64,000 bases of DNA from Camellia lanceoleosa. Taxonomy: Eukaryota; Streptophyta; Magnoliopsida; Ericales; Theaceae. This document shows, piece after piece, positions 21,999 to 35,369 of this stretch. The stretch's first letter is position 1; every line of letters starts with the position of its first letter. The notes beneath the pieces were generated by a model that was given only the letters and a program-made list of their open reading frames with translations, had not been told where the DNA came from and did no database searches. The translations under genes were made by a program, and so were the position numbers. The stretch is taken from NCBI GenBank assembly GCA_025200525.1, contig CM045767.1, positions 116,744,021-116,808,020 on the forward strand. The letters run 5' to 3'.

Positions 21999-24900
21999 TA
22001 TAGCGATCTGGGCTTAGACCTGATCTATTTATTGCTTTTGAATCCAAAAAACCATATTCGTGATGGTCGTTCTTTTCTCTTCATATTTGGTTTTGGCTTC
22101 GGGGGTCGACACCGCCCTTATTGCGGTCGACACTACCCTCTTATCTTTGTTTTGTTAAGCTTCAAGGGTTGACACCAATGTTGGAAGGGTCAACACCATT
22201 TTGCTGCTATGTTCTTGGAATAGCTACTGAAATTTAGGGTCAACACCAGCCTTGGTGGTGACAACATTTGTGTTTTGTTGTTGGCCTCAATGGTCAACAC
22301 TAGTCTGGGAAGGGTCGACCCTTGTATATAGTAGATTTGGGTTTTGGTTGCTGAAATTTAGTGTCGACACCTCTGGTCCAAGGGTCGACACCTTGTCTGC
22401 TGCCAGCATTGTCATTTCTTCCTAAAAGGTTGACCCCTGTGAGTTTTTTTTTTTTTTTTTTTTCCAGATTTTAGTTCGGTTTTGGGCCCTACTTCTTGGG
22501 GATTTTGACTTGTTTTTTTGGGCTGACTTTGGGACCTTATTCCACTTTAACCTAGCACTATAAATAGGGCCATCACTTACCCTTTTTTCATTTTTTCTTC
22601 TCTTTTCCCTCTCTAAACCATGAGTCCCTCTTTTCTCTCTCTAAACTCACTTTTTCGCTCAAAGATTTTCAGATCTACTCACTTGGAAGCATCTCCTCTA
22701 TGAGACCCCAAAATTTTGTAAATCCTAGTAAGACCCTTACTTTTGAGTTATTATAATAAAGCCCTTAGTTCCCTGTTTATGTGCAAAATTAACCTTAGAA
22801 TTGAAAACGTATCACGGATGAACCCGTACAAACCCTAATTGATCTCGTTAACTTAGAAATCATTTTTAACACTCTAGTATTAATTATTTAACTCTCAAAT
22901 TTTAGATTAGTAGCTTAAAATCCTAATTTCCGATTTTTATCATTTTCATTCAATTGTGTGTCCTTTAATTTAAAACAAGATCATTCGAACCAAATTAATT
23001 TTCCTAAAATTATTTTAATTAATATGACACTTGAAATAGATATTTTAATCAATTCCAAACCCACACAGTTTATTTTGATTACATCTTGAGCCCAAATCAT
23101 TCTTTATACATATAAAAGCACACCACCAATATTATAATCCTTTTTTAAAATATCTACAATATGTATATATATAAATAAATGAGAAAAGACCCTCAAATCT
23201 ATATCACATGGCCAACCACCCTAGCATATACACTTGTAGTGTACTTTTGGAAACAACATTGCATGATTCATGGAAGAAAATTTGACCTTAGTACCATAAT
23301 TCAAGGAAAGTTGTCTTATACTTGTAATTATCTTGGTTCTACTTAATCCTAACCCTAACTAGATCATGCCTTGATACATGATTAGGATCCCTAATGGTCA
23401 CTCATTCCATTACATTTCAACTAAATAGATCTCAATTCCATTCCATTCCAACCAATGGGCATTTTGGACCTTTTACACCAATTTTATTATAAAAACACCA
23501 CCACCCTCCACATGTTACACATCTCATACACTCACACACCTACACATTCAGTTGAGAGAAAGAAAGAAGAGGAAGAGAGTGAACTTTGGTAGTGGAGGAG
23601 AGGAAAAGAGGAGAAAATTGTGCAAACATTTCACTAGGCAATCAAGTAAGGCACAACACAACTCTCTCTTATTTTTCCTTTCAAATACATACTCTTAGAA
23701 GTTTTAAAAATTCATTTTAGATATGTTTTGATGGTACTTTTGTGTTAAAAATGAAAGAATTTGAGCCTTGATTCTACCCTTCTCGTATTTCTCTTAATCG
23801 GTATAAGACTACCTTTTTCTATATCAAATCTCTCAAAATTTCCAAAGGCACACCTGCACCTTAAATTTTTGAGTTTAATACATATTATTTATCATGTTTT
23901 CATCATAAGATAAGTGGAAATTTTCCCCAAGTTGACCTCTTTACTCACCAACTTTCTTATTTCAAGAACTATGCCAGAAAAATCTATTTTACAGCCAACT
24001 TGTGAAACTTGTAGAAAAATGTATAAAAATCTTCTAGACCTAGGGTTTATGTCAAAATCTTCCTTAAGAAGTTATCTTTCAAGGAAAATTGGTTTCATTG
24101 AAAAAGAGTGAGCGGTTTGTAAGAAAATCAAATTTTCATAATGATCGACGAATCTGGACATCGCTGGAGCATTTCTTAAATAACTAAAAATCTAGAAAAC
24201 CTATTCCATTTCCGAAACATGTTTTGAAAATGACATTAAATTCTCTATGAACCTTTGGAAGGCTGAGTTTTGGGAAAATTTTGAAATAGCCCTTTTGATT
24301 TTAATCTTTAATTGGTACTAAATTAAAAATTTAGTTTTGCATGGGTGTTTTATGCTTTTGTGTTCAGGAATATGCTTATTTGTATGTGATCATGTCTTGG
24401 TATGATATTGAATGTGTTATGGTTATGTTCCTTATCTTCTTCAATTGATGATGCTCATGCTTATGTGGATATTACTATCTTGTTAAGTTATTCTAACTTT
24501 AATTTAAGACATCTAACTCAACAGAAAACTTAATTGGGATGGTATTGGGTTTTCGATCACTTGAATAATGAAGAGATCATAACATGTTATGTATGGATTA
24601 ATGGGATGTGCTCCCTAATTGAAGGTTAAGTCTTGCGCAAGCGGTCGCGTAAACCCTAAAATGGAACAGACGTATTCGGACTTTTTGCGATGGTTTGATT
24701 GGTGAGATAAGGTTGGGTCCGGATAAGATATTTAGAAGGATAAAACTTTTTTTGGAAGGATAAGGTTGGATTCAAGGTGATAAAACCTTTTTCTTTTTGC
24801 CATCCCTTTTGAGGCCCTGCGGTTGGCGCTACGCGGTATATAACCGTTGGTAGGCATCCGAGGTTAGTTCTGCAACAAAGCAACAAAATGGGGAGTTCCG

Positions 24901-27158
24901 AATAGTCCAGTGTTCAATTCTTGTGGTTGGGAGGATGAAATCTCTTTGGGAGATTTCTAGAATACTAACCACTAACATTATAACTTTGTTATCTATTTGA
25001 ATGACATGTTCCTTTCCTCTATCATTGAAATTGCTGTTATTGACTTGAATATCATGCTTCACTACTTGCTTGCTATAAATATGATGGTGTATTGGATTGG
25101 GAAAAAGGGACGAGGTGTGTGTGCATTTATTGGGCATTCAAAGCTCGTGGCGTTTCATGCCAGGTATTGAAGACTATTAGACCAATCGAAGGCAAAGCTG
25201 AAACATTTAAGGACGTATAGCTACCCTACGAAGATTAGTAACTAGTTTGTAAACGTGCTTTGAGATTATAAGTGAGAGATCTCATGTTGTATTTAAGACT
25301 TGATTTTGTAATTATTATATATCTATACATATCTTTTATATTACCTATTCCTAATTGTCTCATCAACTTATGCAGACCTTGTGTTAATATCTTGTTAAGA
25401 TCTGTCAAAGGGGTAGCTTTGCTATCTAAGGTGGTTGGACTTTGAAGGGAAGCTATATTGACTCCTCTAACCTTCCTGAGATCTTGCTTGGTTATTATCC
25501 AAAGGACTCATTAGTGACATTTTATACTCTTGTAACTTTAGATAAACCCTGTATTTATTTGTTAATATATTCTCTGATGTTCTCGATTTTTGGGGCGTCA
25601 TATCCTCACCTTGCTCCTTTGAGGTTAAGTGTAGAGCTTGTTGAGAGCTTCATTTTGATCGGAGCAAATCATTGTTTCCTCTCCGTCGACTTTTTGGGCT
25701 TTCTTCATTCTTCCTCTTCTAAGTTTGAGATAGGGATTCTCTGCACCTTTTTATGAATTTTAACTTAGGTATTTGTTATTTCTAAAACAATATTGTGATT
25801 TTTGGAGATTTTGGTTGGAAATCAAAAAGTGGAGTTTTCAAATGGTTTGTTGGAAATGCTTGTAGAAAAGTGTTTATTGTTGATCTATGATGATGTAATG
25901 GGTTTTCACCTTTGGAAATGATTTGTAAAGAAAAATGGGATTTTTCCTTAGAAATATCAAATGTTGATCTTGTAAAGATAATAGAAATGATGCGGGGTTT
26001 CATGTAATTGAAATGATATCGTTCTCTACTCAAAAATGATTTAGAAAGAAAATGAGATTTTGCTCCAAAACCATGGGTTTGACATGTGTTGGAAAAATAT
26101 TGAAGAATGATGTCAGTTTTGTAATATCACTCACGTCTTGGAAATGATAATAACGTATATTGTTATTAAAATTTTCTATTTATTAGAGATATTTGTTTTG
26201 AGCTATTGGTGGAGGATAGCTATGATTGTTGTAGAAATTGCATGGGAATTGGGAGAATTGAAACTATTTTCTCATTCATTTACATTGAGCATTGTTTCAT
26301 ATTTATACTTTGGAAATGTGCATCATTTTGAGAAAAATGGGTAAATCCGAGAATTGAATGTTGTACATTGAAATAAGCTGGCCGAAGTTTCCAAGGTAAA
26401 AGTCCCGAAAACTGCGTGCGTATATAGGTGTCGATCCCGCAGGCGAAATTTTCATGAAATGGCAATAGTAGTGCTTGTATAACATACGTTTACATGGGTC
26501 CCGTTTTACGGTTTCCTCCGGATGAAATTTCTAAGAAAGGTTGGATTTGTTTTGGGATTTCCTAAGTATGATTCACTGCCCTATTTTCTAATGTAAAAGA
26601 CATGATTGATAACTGTGATATTAATTGGGTATCGTATGATCATGAGAAAGAAGAAATAAAATACTTTGGCACAAGCATTGAATATGCATTCACCTTATAC
26701 CTTTGTTAAGATTTATATATTGTGTTGGATTATTTCTACTGGGCTTTGGCTCACCCTATATAAGAAAAACAATTTCAGGTGCTGGTGATATGCCTCCGCC
26801 AAGGCAATAGCTTATGAAGACTTAGAGCAAGAGCTTTATTTTTGTTTAATTGTGTATTTGTTTTGTACAAGTGAAGGGCCGTTAAATGTATTGGATTTAA
26901 ATCCATTTTGTTGTAACCAAGTACTGGCTTGGAAAGTTGTAAGCCTTTAGGGCATTCTCTTAATTGTTTATCTTTCATTTTACATTCTTCATCATGTAAC
27001 ATATGCTATAGATTCAAGGTTAGATTGTGAATGTATATCCGTATATGTTGCACTGTTGTATAAGAAAGTGGAAGTTAATGAAAGATAATTGTTTCATCTT
27101 GAATTGTTGTTCGATTAATATTGTAGGCTGGTTATTGTATTTATTTCGAGGCGTCTCA
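21999..27158 (+). mobile_element. Insert in the receptor kinase, flanked by CAATT duplication
   Basis: CAATT occurs at 21994-21998 and 27159-27163, exactly where the kinase frame is interrupted. The 5160 bp insert has no coding capacity that I recognise. Its right part (22701-27158) looks like a complete LTR; its left 700 bp contain repeated GTCGACACC-type motifs and a TATA-like CTATAAATAGGG near 22560. Whether the left part is the start of one long LTR or remains of a different element is unresolved. Confidence 0.6.
22701..27158 (+). mobile_element. Candidate solo LTR, 4458 bp, chromovirus (Tekay/Del)-like
   Basis: Starts TGAGACCCC and ends GGCGTCTCA, giving a 6 bp terminal inverted repeat TGAGAC/GTCTCA, similar in style to chromovirus LTRs. 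Towards its end (26740-26790) lies GGGCTTTGGCTCACCC and TTTCAGGTGCTGGTGA, which I associate with this LTR group. A TATA-like TTATTATAAAAACACC is at about 23486. Reading frames inside lack any recognisable domain. The left flank CTCTA does not match the right flank CAATT. Confidence 0.5.
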
Positions 27159-27235
27159 CAATTGCTGGTCACCAAGAGGATGACATTGGTGCTGCTACTC
27201 CTTCATTTCCATTAGCTTTATCAGGACCAAGATAA
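27159..27235 (+). pseudogene. C-terminal end of the same receptor kinase
   Basis: After the repeated CAATT, the frame reads AGHQEDDIGAATPSFPLALS, then GPR and a TAA stop at 27233-27235. This is the typical C-terminal tail of SD2-5-like kinases and continues the frame that stops at PRAIT(I) before 21998. The split shows a transposon inserted near the 3' end of the coding sequence. Confidence 0.8.
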
Positions 27236-29563
27236 AGAAAGTAGACTACAAACAAATTACAGTTAATTGTTTAAATTTTTTCCAACTCTTTCTCTCCTTT
27301 TTTTTTCTTTTTTTCTTTTTTTCTTTCTTGGACCGAATAAGTTTTAGGATTTTGATTTACTCTAGAAACATTGCAATACAATGGAAGAAAGTTGTCCAAA
27401 CATACCATGAAGGCTTTGTAAAATTCCCTATTCACCCCATTCCTACTTAAAAGTCTTGTACAAATTTCACTAGTAAATCTTACAAGCTAGTTATGGTTAT
27501 TTCTGCTTAATTTGGTCAAACTTTCTTTCTTCAAGTTCTTCCATCATCATTGCCACCGAACATATAGAACTTCATGAATGTATTGAGCAGTATTAGATTT
27601 CCCATAGTTTTAATTCAAACATTCTCAAGTTTTGTAGTGAATGGGAAGAAGATAGATACTTTGTGAGAGTATGTGAGTTTCTCATGATTCAAGTAAAACA
27701 AGAGAACATCAATTAGTGGGTTACCATTCAAACTTCATTTTCCAAAAGATGTGTGCATAAATAGGAAGAAGGAACAAATCTAGCTTATATTCTGGACAAA
27801 TTCAAAGCCATTTTATGACTAATTAATTTGGTTGATGGGCAATGTTCTTGAATTGCTTGGAAAAAAAACATTTTGTACGTCTGTTAGTCTGCCGAATGTG
27901 CATTTTTTTCTCACCTTGAGCTTGACTGGGAAAACAAAAAGAGTGTGACATGATGAACAAAACATTCACATTCTACTTGACATGCTTTTCCCCTTTGCTT
28001 TCTCGGAACCTACTGATCTATAATAGCAAATTGATAAACTGAAAGCTGTGTTGCTATTTTTGTTGCTATTGCATTTTACATCGATTCTGCATATTTTATC
28101 AATGTGCAACCTGTTAAGTATTCAACGGCTAAACTGTCCCCTACATGGATCAACGACCCCTAAACTTTCATTAATTCCAATGTAGTGTAGAATGGCACCC
28201 GTTCTTCTTTGAGGATTCATTGGCTTACAGTTTGTCTATGGCATGAAACTACAGGCCTCTTGGGAGTCCTCTTGCTCCAAAGCAGATAATTTGTTTTGGA
28301 AGACACTTCCCTAAGCCACTGACCCCCCAAATCATATTCCAAATATATCTTTATTTCTGGAAGTACATTACGAATTACACTATGCTTCCTAGTGGAAGTT
28401 TTGCTCTCTTTATAATTAGTGTTGACCAAAATTAGACCATTTGGCGACGGATACCTGAGTTCTTCAGGTAAGCCTATTTGAGGGCAATGTGGAAAAATGT
28501 AATTGGAGCACTTTATAATTTTTTTATTATAAAATTTATTTAAAATTCATAACAATGTTCCTAACATTTGCAGTGAAAATAATTTAGTTAAGGACTTAAT
28601 TAATTAATTAATTAATTTATTTATGTCTTGAGTAAGAGAGTGTAAGAGGTGTAATGCAAATGTCCTTTTTGTATTTCTATCTTTATGATTTGACCGATAG
28701 TCTAAGATAACTTATGAAGTGGTATTCTTGTTTGATAATTTAATATCAGGTAAATTACACTTATCTTTCTTGAAATTTTTGACAAATACGGGGACCTCTC
28801 TTGTAATTTTAGTAATTGCAGAAATCTCTTTTACTTTAACTGATAGTATCAAGATTTTCAAATTCCGTCAATTTTGCACAAACGACATTATTTGCCTATA
28901 CAAAATGACCATGTTATCCTGTTATTTGAGTGTGAAAAGACAAAATGACCCTTTGTTCACTTCCTCATACAACCTTATCATGCACCTCATTCTATTTGAT
29001 AATTACCCCATCTTCATCTCCTTTACCTCTGCGTTGCCCCTCTATTACACCCAATTTCAACCTTCTCCCCCTTCTTCCTCAGACTCTTCATTGCCACCAA
29101 CCTCCAACTTCACTACCTTCAACCACCGAAGGCAAATTCACTAGACCCATGGCGATGCCAATCTTAGAGGTGTCCTTCGGTCTCTTCTTCCCCACCATTG
29201 GCATCCTCCTTTCTCTTTCTTCCTTCCAACAGTGAAATCAAACCCTCCTCTCTGTCTCTTCTCTTTGTCCTTCCCTCTTTCCCTCGCGACAATGCTCTCT
29301 TCTCCCTTTGTCTTCCTCATGTCTATACGAGTGTTCTCACAGTAACATAGCAAGACGAAATACAAAGAGGGAAGAGGGAAATGTAGATATAATGATCCTT
29401 TGTCACAACAACCCATTTCGTTATTGACTACATGCACCTCTTGCTCTCTCTTGCAACCATAGCATAAAGTGTAAGAATTTGTTCTTTATTAGGTTGCTAC
29501 TGACTATATTTTGTTTGGTTTGTGAACAACGGGTTGAAAGTGATTCAGACAGATTGACTAGTA
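27236..29563. other. Low-copy-looking intergenic stretch, no supported gene
   Basis: AT-rich. It contains an AATT microsatellite at about 28597-28620, a T-rich run at 27298-27328, and a segment (28750-29240) that opens with AGGTAAATTACACTTATC and resembles decayed dispersed repeats of plant genomes. A 70-codon minus frame at 28217-28429 has no recognised family. I see nothing else. Confidence 0.5.
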
Positions 29564-29996
29564 TGAGCCCAAAATTATTATTGTGATCCATAAAGTTTTG
29601 GGCCATGGTCCATCTTAGTGTGTTTATTATGTTATATGTGGATATGTGATATGGAGGTGTAAGGCTTGTTTTAAGTTATTTGGGTTCCTTAATGGGAGGT
29701 CCAGTAATTGTTTTATTTAGAGCCAGTCCCCTCTCCTATCCTATTAGAGTTTACATATGTCTATATATATGTGGAACAAAGGATTGTCAAAATCATTGAA
29801 AAGACAACATAAAGATTAGAAGAAGGAGGGGAAGAGCTGGTACTAAGGTTTTCTGATTGTGAATACCATCTTCTTTCAAGGAAGCAAAACTCAAGACAAT
29901 GGCGGAATTAAATAGTATGTATCTAAGTTTCTATTTTAGTAGTTAATTATATTCATAATGTTTTGATTTCTAATATATAGATCTTATAATCTTACA
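29564..29996 (+). mobile_element. 5' LTR of a decayed plus-strand copia-like element
   Basis: Right boundary is set by CTTACA followed, after two bases, by an initiator-Met primer site. A TATA-like TATATATATG lies at about 29763. The left boundary TGAGCCC at 29564 is a guess. No matching 3' LTR is seen in the window. Confidence 0.55.
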
Positions 29997-29998
29997 TG

Positions 29999-30010
29999 TG
30001 GTATCAGAGC
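29999..30010 (+). other. Primer binding site (initiator Met tRNA type)
   Basis: TGGTATCAGAGC, the standard copia primer site, two bases after the LTR end. Confidence 0.8.
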
Positions 30011-32631
30011 AAGTTTATAGTAGGATCAAAATCATGATAGATTATTTCAGTAAATTTTTTTTATACAATGAGAAGGAATAAATTAAATTTTTTGTTATTG
30101 AAACGTTGTTCCTAGTAATGGGTGACCAAACCTTTTTAATGTTCTTACATATACATTCTGTTTAGTGTTGAGAATTGCTTCGGAATCATAACGTTAAAGT
30201 AAAAAATAAAAAAAATAATAAAAGTCGAATCTCGGAGTTTTAAGAAAACTAGACATAAACAAGACCTTGTTTGGTTGTTCATATTTGATAGAAGTTGTGA
30301 TGTTATATAATATTATAGTTATGTTTTGTCCCATGTTTGGACTGTAAACAAGTGATGCTACTGTGTGTTTTGTGATTTTTCGGTGATGGTCTTATTCTAT
30401 TTTTAATTTTGATATGGGTGGTGCATATTTTTCCAGTGGTATATTGTTTATAAGTCTAAACAAATTGATGAGGTAATATTTATTTAATTGGACATATATT
30501 TTTTGCTTGATAGAATTAAACGGTTGTTTAATTGTGGGTAATCATATTTTAATTTACATGATAATGTAATGCAATAATTCAATATTATGTTAATTTTCAT
30601 TTGTCATTATATGACAATTAATGCCTAATTAAAGTCGTGATTTGCTAGTATGCAACAACAAAACTTGACAATCATATGTAATCTCATATTTGTTAAATAA
30701 AGTTTTAAAAATGAACAAATATTTATTATTTGATATAGTCCCAGTTGAAAGATTTTTTAATCAATATGGGTGATACTGCTGAAGTGGTTAACTTGTTGAG
30801 ATTTAAAGTGATTTGCCAATAAGGATCTGAGAAGCTCTTCTAATATTATATCACTCAATTACCTATCCAAAGGGGGTTAATTGTTTGTGTTATTTTTAGA
30901 GGTAGTGTAAGTCACTAGTAAGGAAAATTTTATTGATTTTGAAAGAACTTATCTGTCCAAAGGAGATAATTTTTGATAAATCATTCTTATTAGTTGATTA
31001 TAGGTGTTAGAATGTATCTTATATATTTAGCCCAAAGGTATTTATATGATGATACATTCTGAAATATCTGAAAATATTGTTAAAGTTTATTCGCAACCCA
31101 TTGTTGTGAGATTATAATTATTGCCCATGTATAATTAATTAAGATTATATTGAAGTTTAAAGATGTTGATTGTGTCCTATATATTCAGCCCAAAACTATT
31201 TGTATAGTGATACATTCTAGTACATCTAAGAATATTGCTAAAGTTTATTCCCAGCATGATTTTGTGGAATTACAGGAATTGCCTATGTATCATTGAAAGT
31301 TTGAGATATTAAAGTACTTTCTATATATTCAGTCTAGAAGTGATACATTTTTAAAAATTTGAGAACATTATTTGTGGTGATGATATTATTATTGTCCATA
31401 TATAATTAATTGATATTACATTGAATTGAAGGTAATGAAGGGAGATATTTTTATGATAATCAAATTTACTCTATTAAGGTTTTGATTATGAATCAATTAA
31501 AAGATATTGAGTTAGCTTTAAGACTAATTAATTTAGATATTGACATACTTGAGAATGCGCCTTCTTGACCCTTCATATTAACATCTCAATATAGTATAAA
31601 AGATTGAAATTATATCCAATGTTAACCATTTAAGGAAATAGAGTTTTAAAATATTCGGTAGATGATTTCTTGTAAGAAAATCTACATCATACTTTACAAT
31701 GCTCTATATAATATTTTTGTTTTTAACAAATTGTTTATCTCTCTTGAATGGTTTTTCAAGATATTCCTCAAATCTCTTTATATATTATTAATTCAAGTAA
31801 GAAAAAGTTTTTGGAATTTTGCGACTTATGACGTTCTTCCTACTTCTAGAATCTCCTTATTTGTTTCTTAAATTGCTTTATTTTCTGGTCATATTATTTA
31901 AGTTAGTACAAATACTATTTTAAAGAATATTGTTTTTATACTGTCCATCAGATAAAATTTAAATGTCATGGTTATTATTTTTAATTTTGGTAATAAATAA
32001 AATAAAAACAATAATAATTGAAATAGATTTTTATTTTGACTTGGATGATAATTATCATAAAGTGTGTAGGAGAAATTATTCTATTAATTTTATAAATGAG
32101 TATTGATGTTATGCATTTGTCTATCTCATTTATGCTGAAAAACACACCGATAAATATTTTAAAATTATTAATTCAAGGTGGATATTATAGTAAATATGAT
32201 AATTTTGGTTAATGTACGCAATCTCTTATTAATTTTTTACAAAATTGTGGAATCAATTTAAATGTATTACGCTTGTAACTTCGAAAGAAAGTTGAGCACT
32301 TGAGCGTCGTAATTGGACTCTAATATGTTAACATGTTTAAATTATATGAGTGTTTTTGTGATAAAATATTTTTAATTGGTATGTATACTTGTGTATACTT
32401 TACATATGGTACTAAGTTAAAAATATTTTTAAAACACTTTTGAATTGTGGACTAGTAGAATATTTAAAATAACTTTTGAGTTTGGGATTGTGCAGAAGAA
32501 AAAATTTTATGATGCTTTTGACATTAAAATAGAACTTATAGCTATTTGTTGTTACTTTGTAAGTTGTCAATAATTTTATTATCTTGATTTTGATAATCTT
32601 TTAAGCTTAAAATGTGAAGTTTTTAGATTGG
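30011..32631 (+). other. AT-rich non-coding interior of the decayed copia element
   Basis: No gag is readable. Three diverged copies of a roughly 150-170 bp unit with TATATATTCAGCCCAAAA, GATACATTCT and AAAGTTTATTC lie at about 31010, 31175 and 31318. The rest is featureless until the CACTA element at 32632. Confidence 0.45.
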
Positions 32632-33020
32632 CACTACAAGAAAACCTGGCAAATAACACGAAGGCTTTTGCGACGGGGTAACTGCCGTCGCAAAAAATGA
32701 TTTTTTTGTGATGCACTATAGTTGCCGTTGCCAAAGAAGTATTTTGCGACGGTGTTTATCTACCGTCGAGAAAAATGGCCTTTTGCGACGGGGATTACCT
32801 CCGTCGCTAATGATTGTAAAAGAAAAATGCAGGAGAATTTGCGACACACAGTATACCATCGCAAAAAGTATTATTTAGCGACGGTAAAAGGTTACTGTCG
32901 CGAATGGTGAAGCATCTGTGATGGCAGAAGCCTGTCACAAAAAATTATTTGTAAAACGACGTCGTTTTAATTTGTTAATGATGTATCATTTGCGACGGTA
33001 GTATATATGCCATTGCAAAA
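32632..33020. repeat. CACTA left terminus and subterminal repeats
   Basis: Alternating TTTTGCGACGG and CCGTCGCAAAA motifs about 20-40 bases apart, forming mirror-image pairs. In En/Spm elements such arrays bind the TNPA-type protein. Confidence 0.85.
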
Positions 33021-33851
33021 AAATAAATATTTCACATCCCGCTCATTTCTCTCATTCGCGGTTATGCTAAAATCCCCAAAATCCTCAAATCAAAATCCCT
33101 AAAATCACCAAACCAAAATCCCCAAAATCCCAATCCGTTGATCCAACTATTAGAACCTAAATCCCAGAATCCCTAAAATCCTCAAATCAAAATCATTCAG
33201 TGCCGGAGTGAAGGAGGGTGAACGACAGCATTCGCAGAGTGACGAGGGTGAATGACGACCTTCACCGGACTGACGAGGCAGCGACTGTGAACGACGAGTG
33301 ACAAACAACTGTGAACGACAAGTCAGGAGGCAAGAACGAGGGTGAACAACTACGAACGACGAGTAACGAGGCAAGACTGTGAACGACTGTGAACATTTTA
33401 AGGGTGAGTTCCACCACCTTCAATCCTTTCCATTCTTCAATTTGATTTCCACTTTGGGACCAACTCACACGTGCTTAGTACATACACACCTATACAATCC
33501 ATACACACTAAGCTTCCTCTGTTTTATTAGGAAGGACTACAACCTGAGCTGTGGCTGCAGTCTCAACCTTGTCAGCACAATGTATAGTTGTTGCTAGCTT
33601 CATATAACTAATTAAAATTACTTAATATCTTTCGCTGTTAGAATACATATTAACTTCTCATAAATATATAAAAATATACGTGGTTAAATGATTATACAAA
33701 GGATAGGTTATATTCAGTATCTTGTCAAAACAAATCATATTTAAGTTAGCCTTTTCATGAGGTTCTTCGACTAATCATTTTAAATGACTTAGCTTGATAA
33801 CAAGGAAACATATATATTAAAATGAACAAAGGACATATTTTATGAATTGTA

Positions 33852-34100
33852 TTAATGCATTGACTCATATGTCATCCCAAAGAATTCTTGATTGTTGATC
33901 AAGATCTTCAGCCAATTGTTTCCATTGTGATCTTGCATTGCCTTAATTTTCCTAGCAGATTCCTCAGTGAAACAGAGACAAAAGTTTACTTCAATTATCT
34001 GTAGCACAAGGATATCCCCGAAATCAGATGGGATCTCCTTGAGACTATAACATTCTTCCAACACTAAATGCTCAAGGCTTGGAAAGTGAGTGCTAGAGGC
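33852..34100 (-). pseudogene. Captured 3' end of an NB-LRR (R1-like) resistance gene
   Basis: From about 34100 leftwards the minus strand reads FPSLEHLVLEECYSLKEI, then PSDFGDI, later EESARKIKAMQDHNGNNWLK, ending at a stop at 33852-33854. This resembles the last leucine-rich repeat and C-terminal tail of late-blight R1-type NB-LRR proteins, where a coiled (S)AR-I-EEQ segment follows the final repeat. No NB-ARC domain is present and the fragment runs opposite to the transposon's own gene. It lies well inside the CACTA element, so capture of host sequence is the simplest explanation. Recognition is from motif memory, not alignment. Confidence 0.6.
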
Positions 34101-35259
34101 AATTCATTCTTCAACACCGGGACATTTGAGTCGACGAAATCCCCCACCAGTTGTTTCCATTCTTCAATCATTTCCATTCTTCAGCCATTTCATTTTGTTT
34201 TAAGAATTTGGAGTCCTCCCATTCTTCAATTTGTCTTTGCAAATCTCAATTGATTCCCACTTTCGGAAATTCATTCAGTGATCATCATTATCATTATCAT
34301 CCATTTCTTTCTCTTAAGGGTCCCACTTCACACACCATGGTTTTAGAGGTAATATATTATATAGCTCATCCTTGTTCATTTGGGTTTTTTTATTCAATGC
34401 AATTTGATTAATTGTCTTCAACTCATGTTGTTTGATTATTTGGTTTAGAATCTTAAGCGATATGTCTCTGGTTGTGCTTGCCATTACGGACCAACTCATG
34501 ATCATTTGATTTTTTTGTTTTAGTTAGGCAAAAATTAAAATAAAGTAAAAATGCCCCTCAAGATCTATTTTGTGCCTGGTTTGGAGGTAATTTTAGTTCT
34601 CGATACTTCTGCCTCTAGTTACATAGTTGAATCCCAAAAATTGTTCTGGGCTGCTTTTGCTTTTTGATGTCATGAAATCATGTCCTTTGTTTGTGTTTGT
34701 TGCAAAAATCTTCTTATTTCAGTTGGTGCAGTACATTAACCAATGACGAGTGGAATCTCTCCTTACAACCAGGAACTTTTTTTTGTGTTTGGATCTTAGA
34801 CTTGTAAAAAGATTAACAGGGGAGTGTGTTTGGCTTTGTTTTCAATTTTTGTTTTCAGTTTTTTTTAAAACACAGCTTCTATTTCATTTTGATTTCCTTT
34901 TTTTACGTTCACAATTTTTTTCACAAATCCAAAATTAAAACACAGCCTATGTTAGAGTGTATATATATTTATTTATTTACCAACTAAGTGAGTAGAAATC
35001 TAGGCAAAGTGAAGTGAGTTATCATTATGAAAGTGGAATACAAGTTCTGTATCTTTTACTCTTCTTTTTTTTTTTTTGGTCATTTCCCTTTTGCTGAAGT
35101 GAATAGTTTGTTGACATAAAACTACTCATGACTTGCTGACTGAGTTATACTAACTAATGAATTAAACATGTTTGATAAAAAGCCATAATGAAAAGAAAAG
35201 AAAAGAAAAGAAAAAAAATAAAAAAATAGCTCTATTGTACATTTAATTTATTAATGCAG

Positions 35260-35369
35260 GCAAATCTTTAATGACAGAGAGCTTACATCTTGTTGCAACA
35301 GAAGCACATCCTTTACACATAACTTCGTCCAGTTGCTCCTCATTTTCATCCTCTAACCTTGATACAGAG
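35260..35369 (+). other. Exon-like segment inside the CACTA element
   Basis: 110 bases bounded by TTAATGCAG at the left and GAG|GTAGGT at the right, both good plant splice sites, open in one frame reading MTESLHLVATEAHPLHITSS. It may be an upstream exon of the transposon gene or another captured piece. No family recognised. Confidence 0.3.

Noticed and set aside
24656..25756. Frames of 76-104 codons inside the insert in the receptor kinase
   Set aside because: No recognisable domain; lie within LTR-like non-coding sequence.
28217..28429. 70-codon minus-strand frame
   Set aside because: No recognised family and no supporting context; left unannotated.
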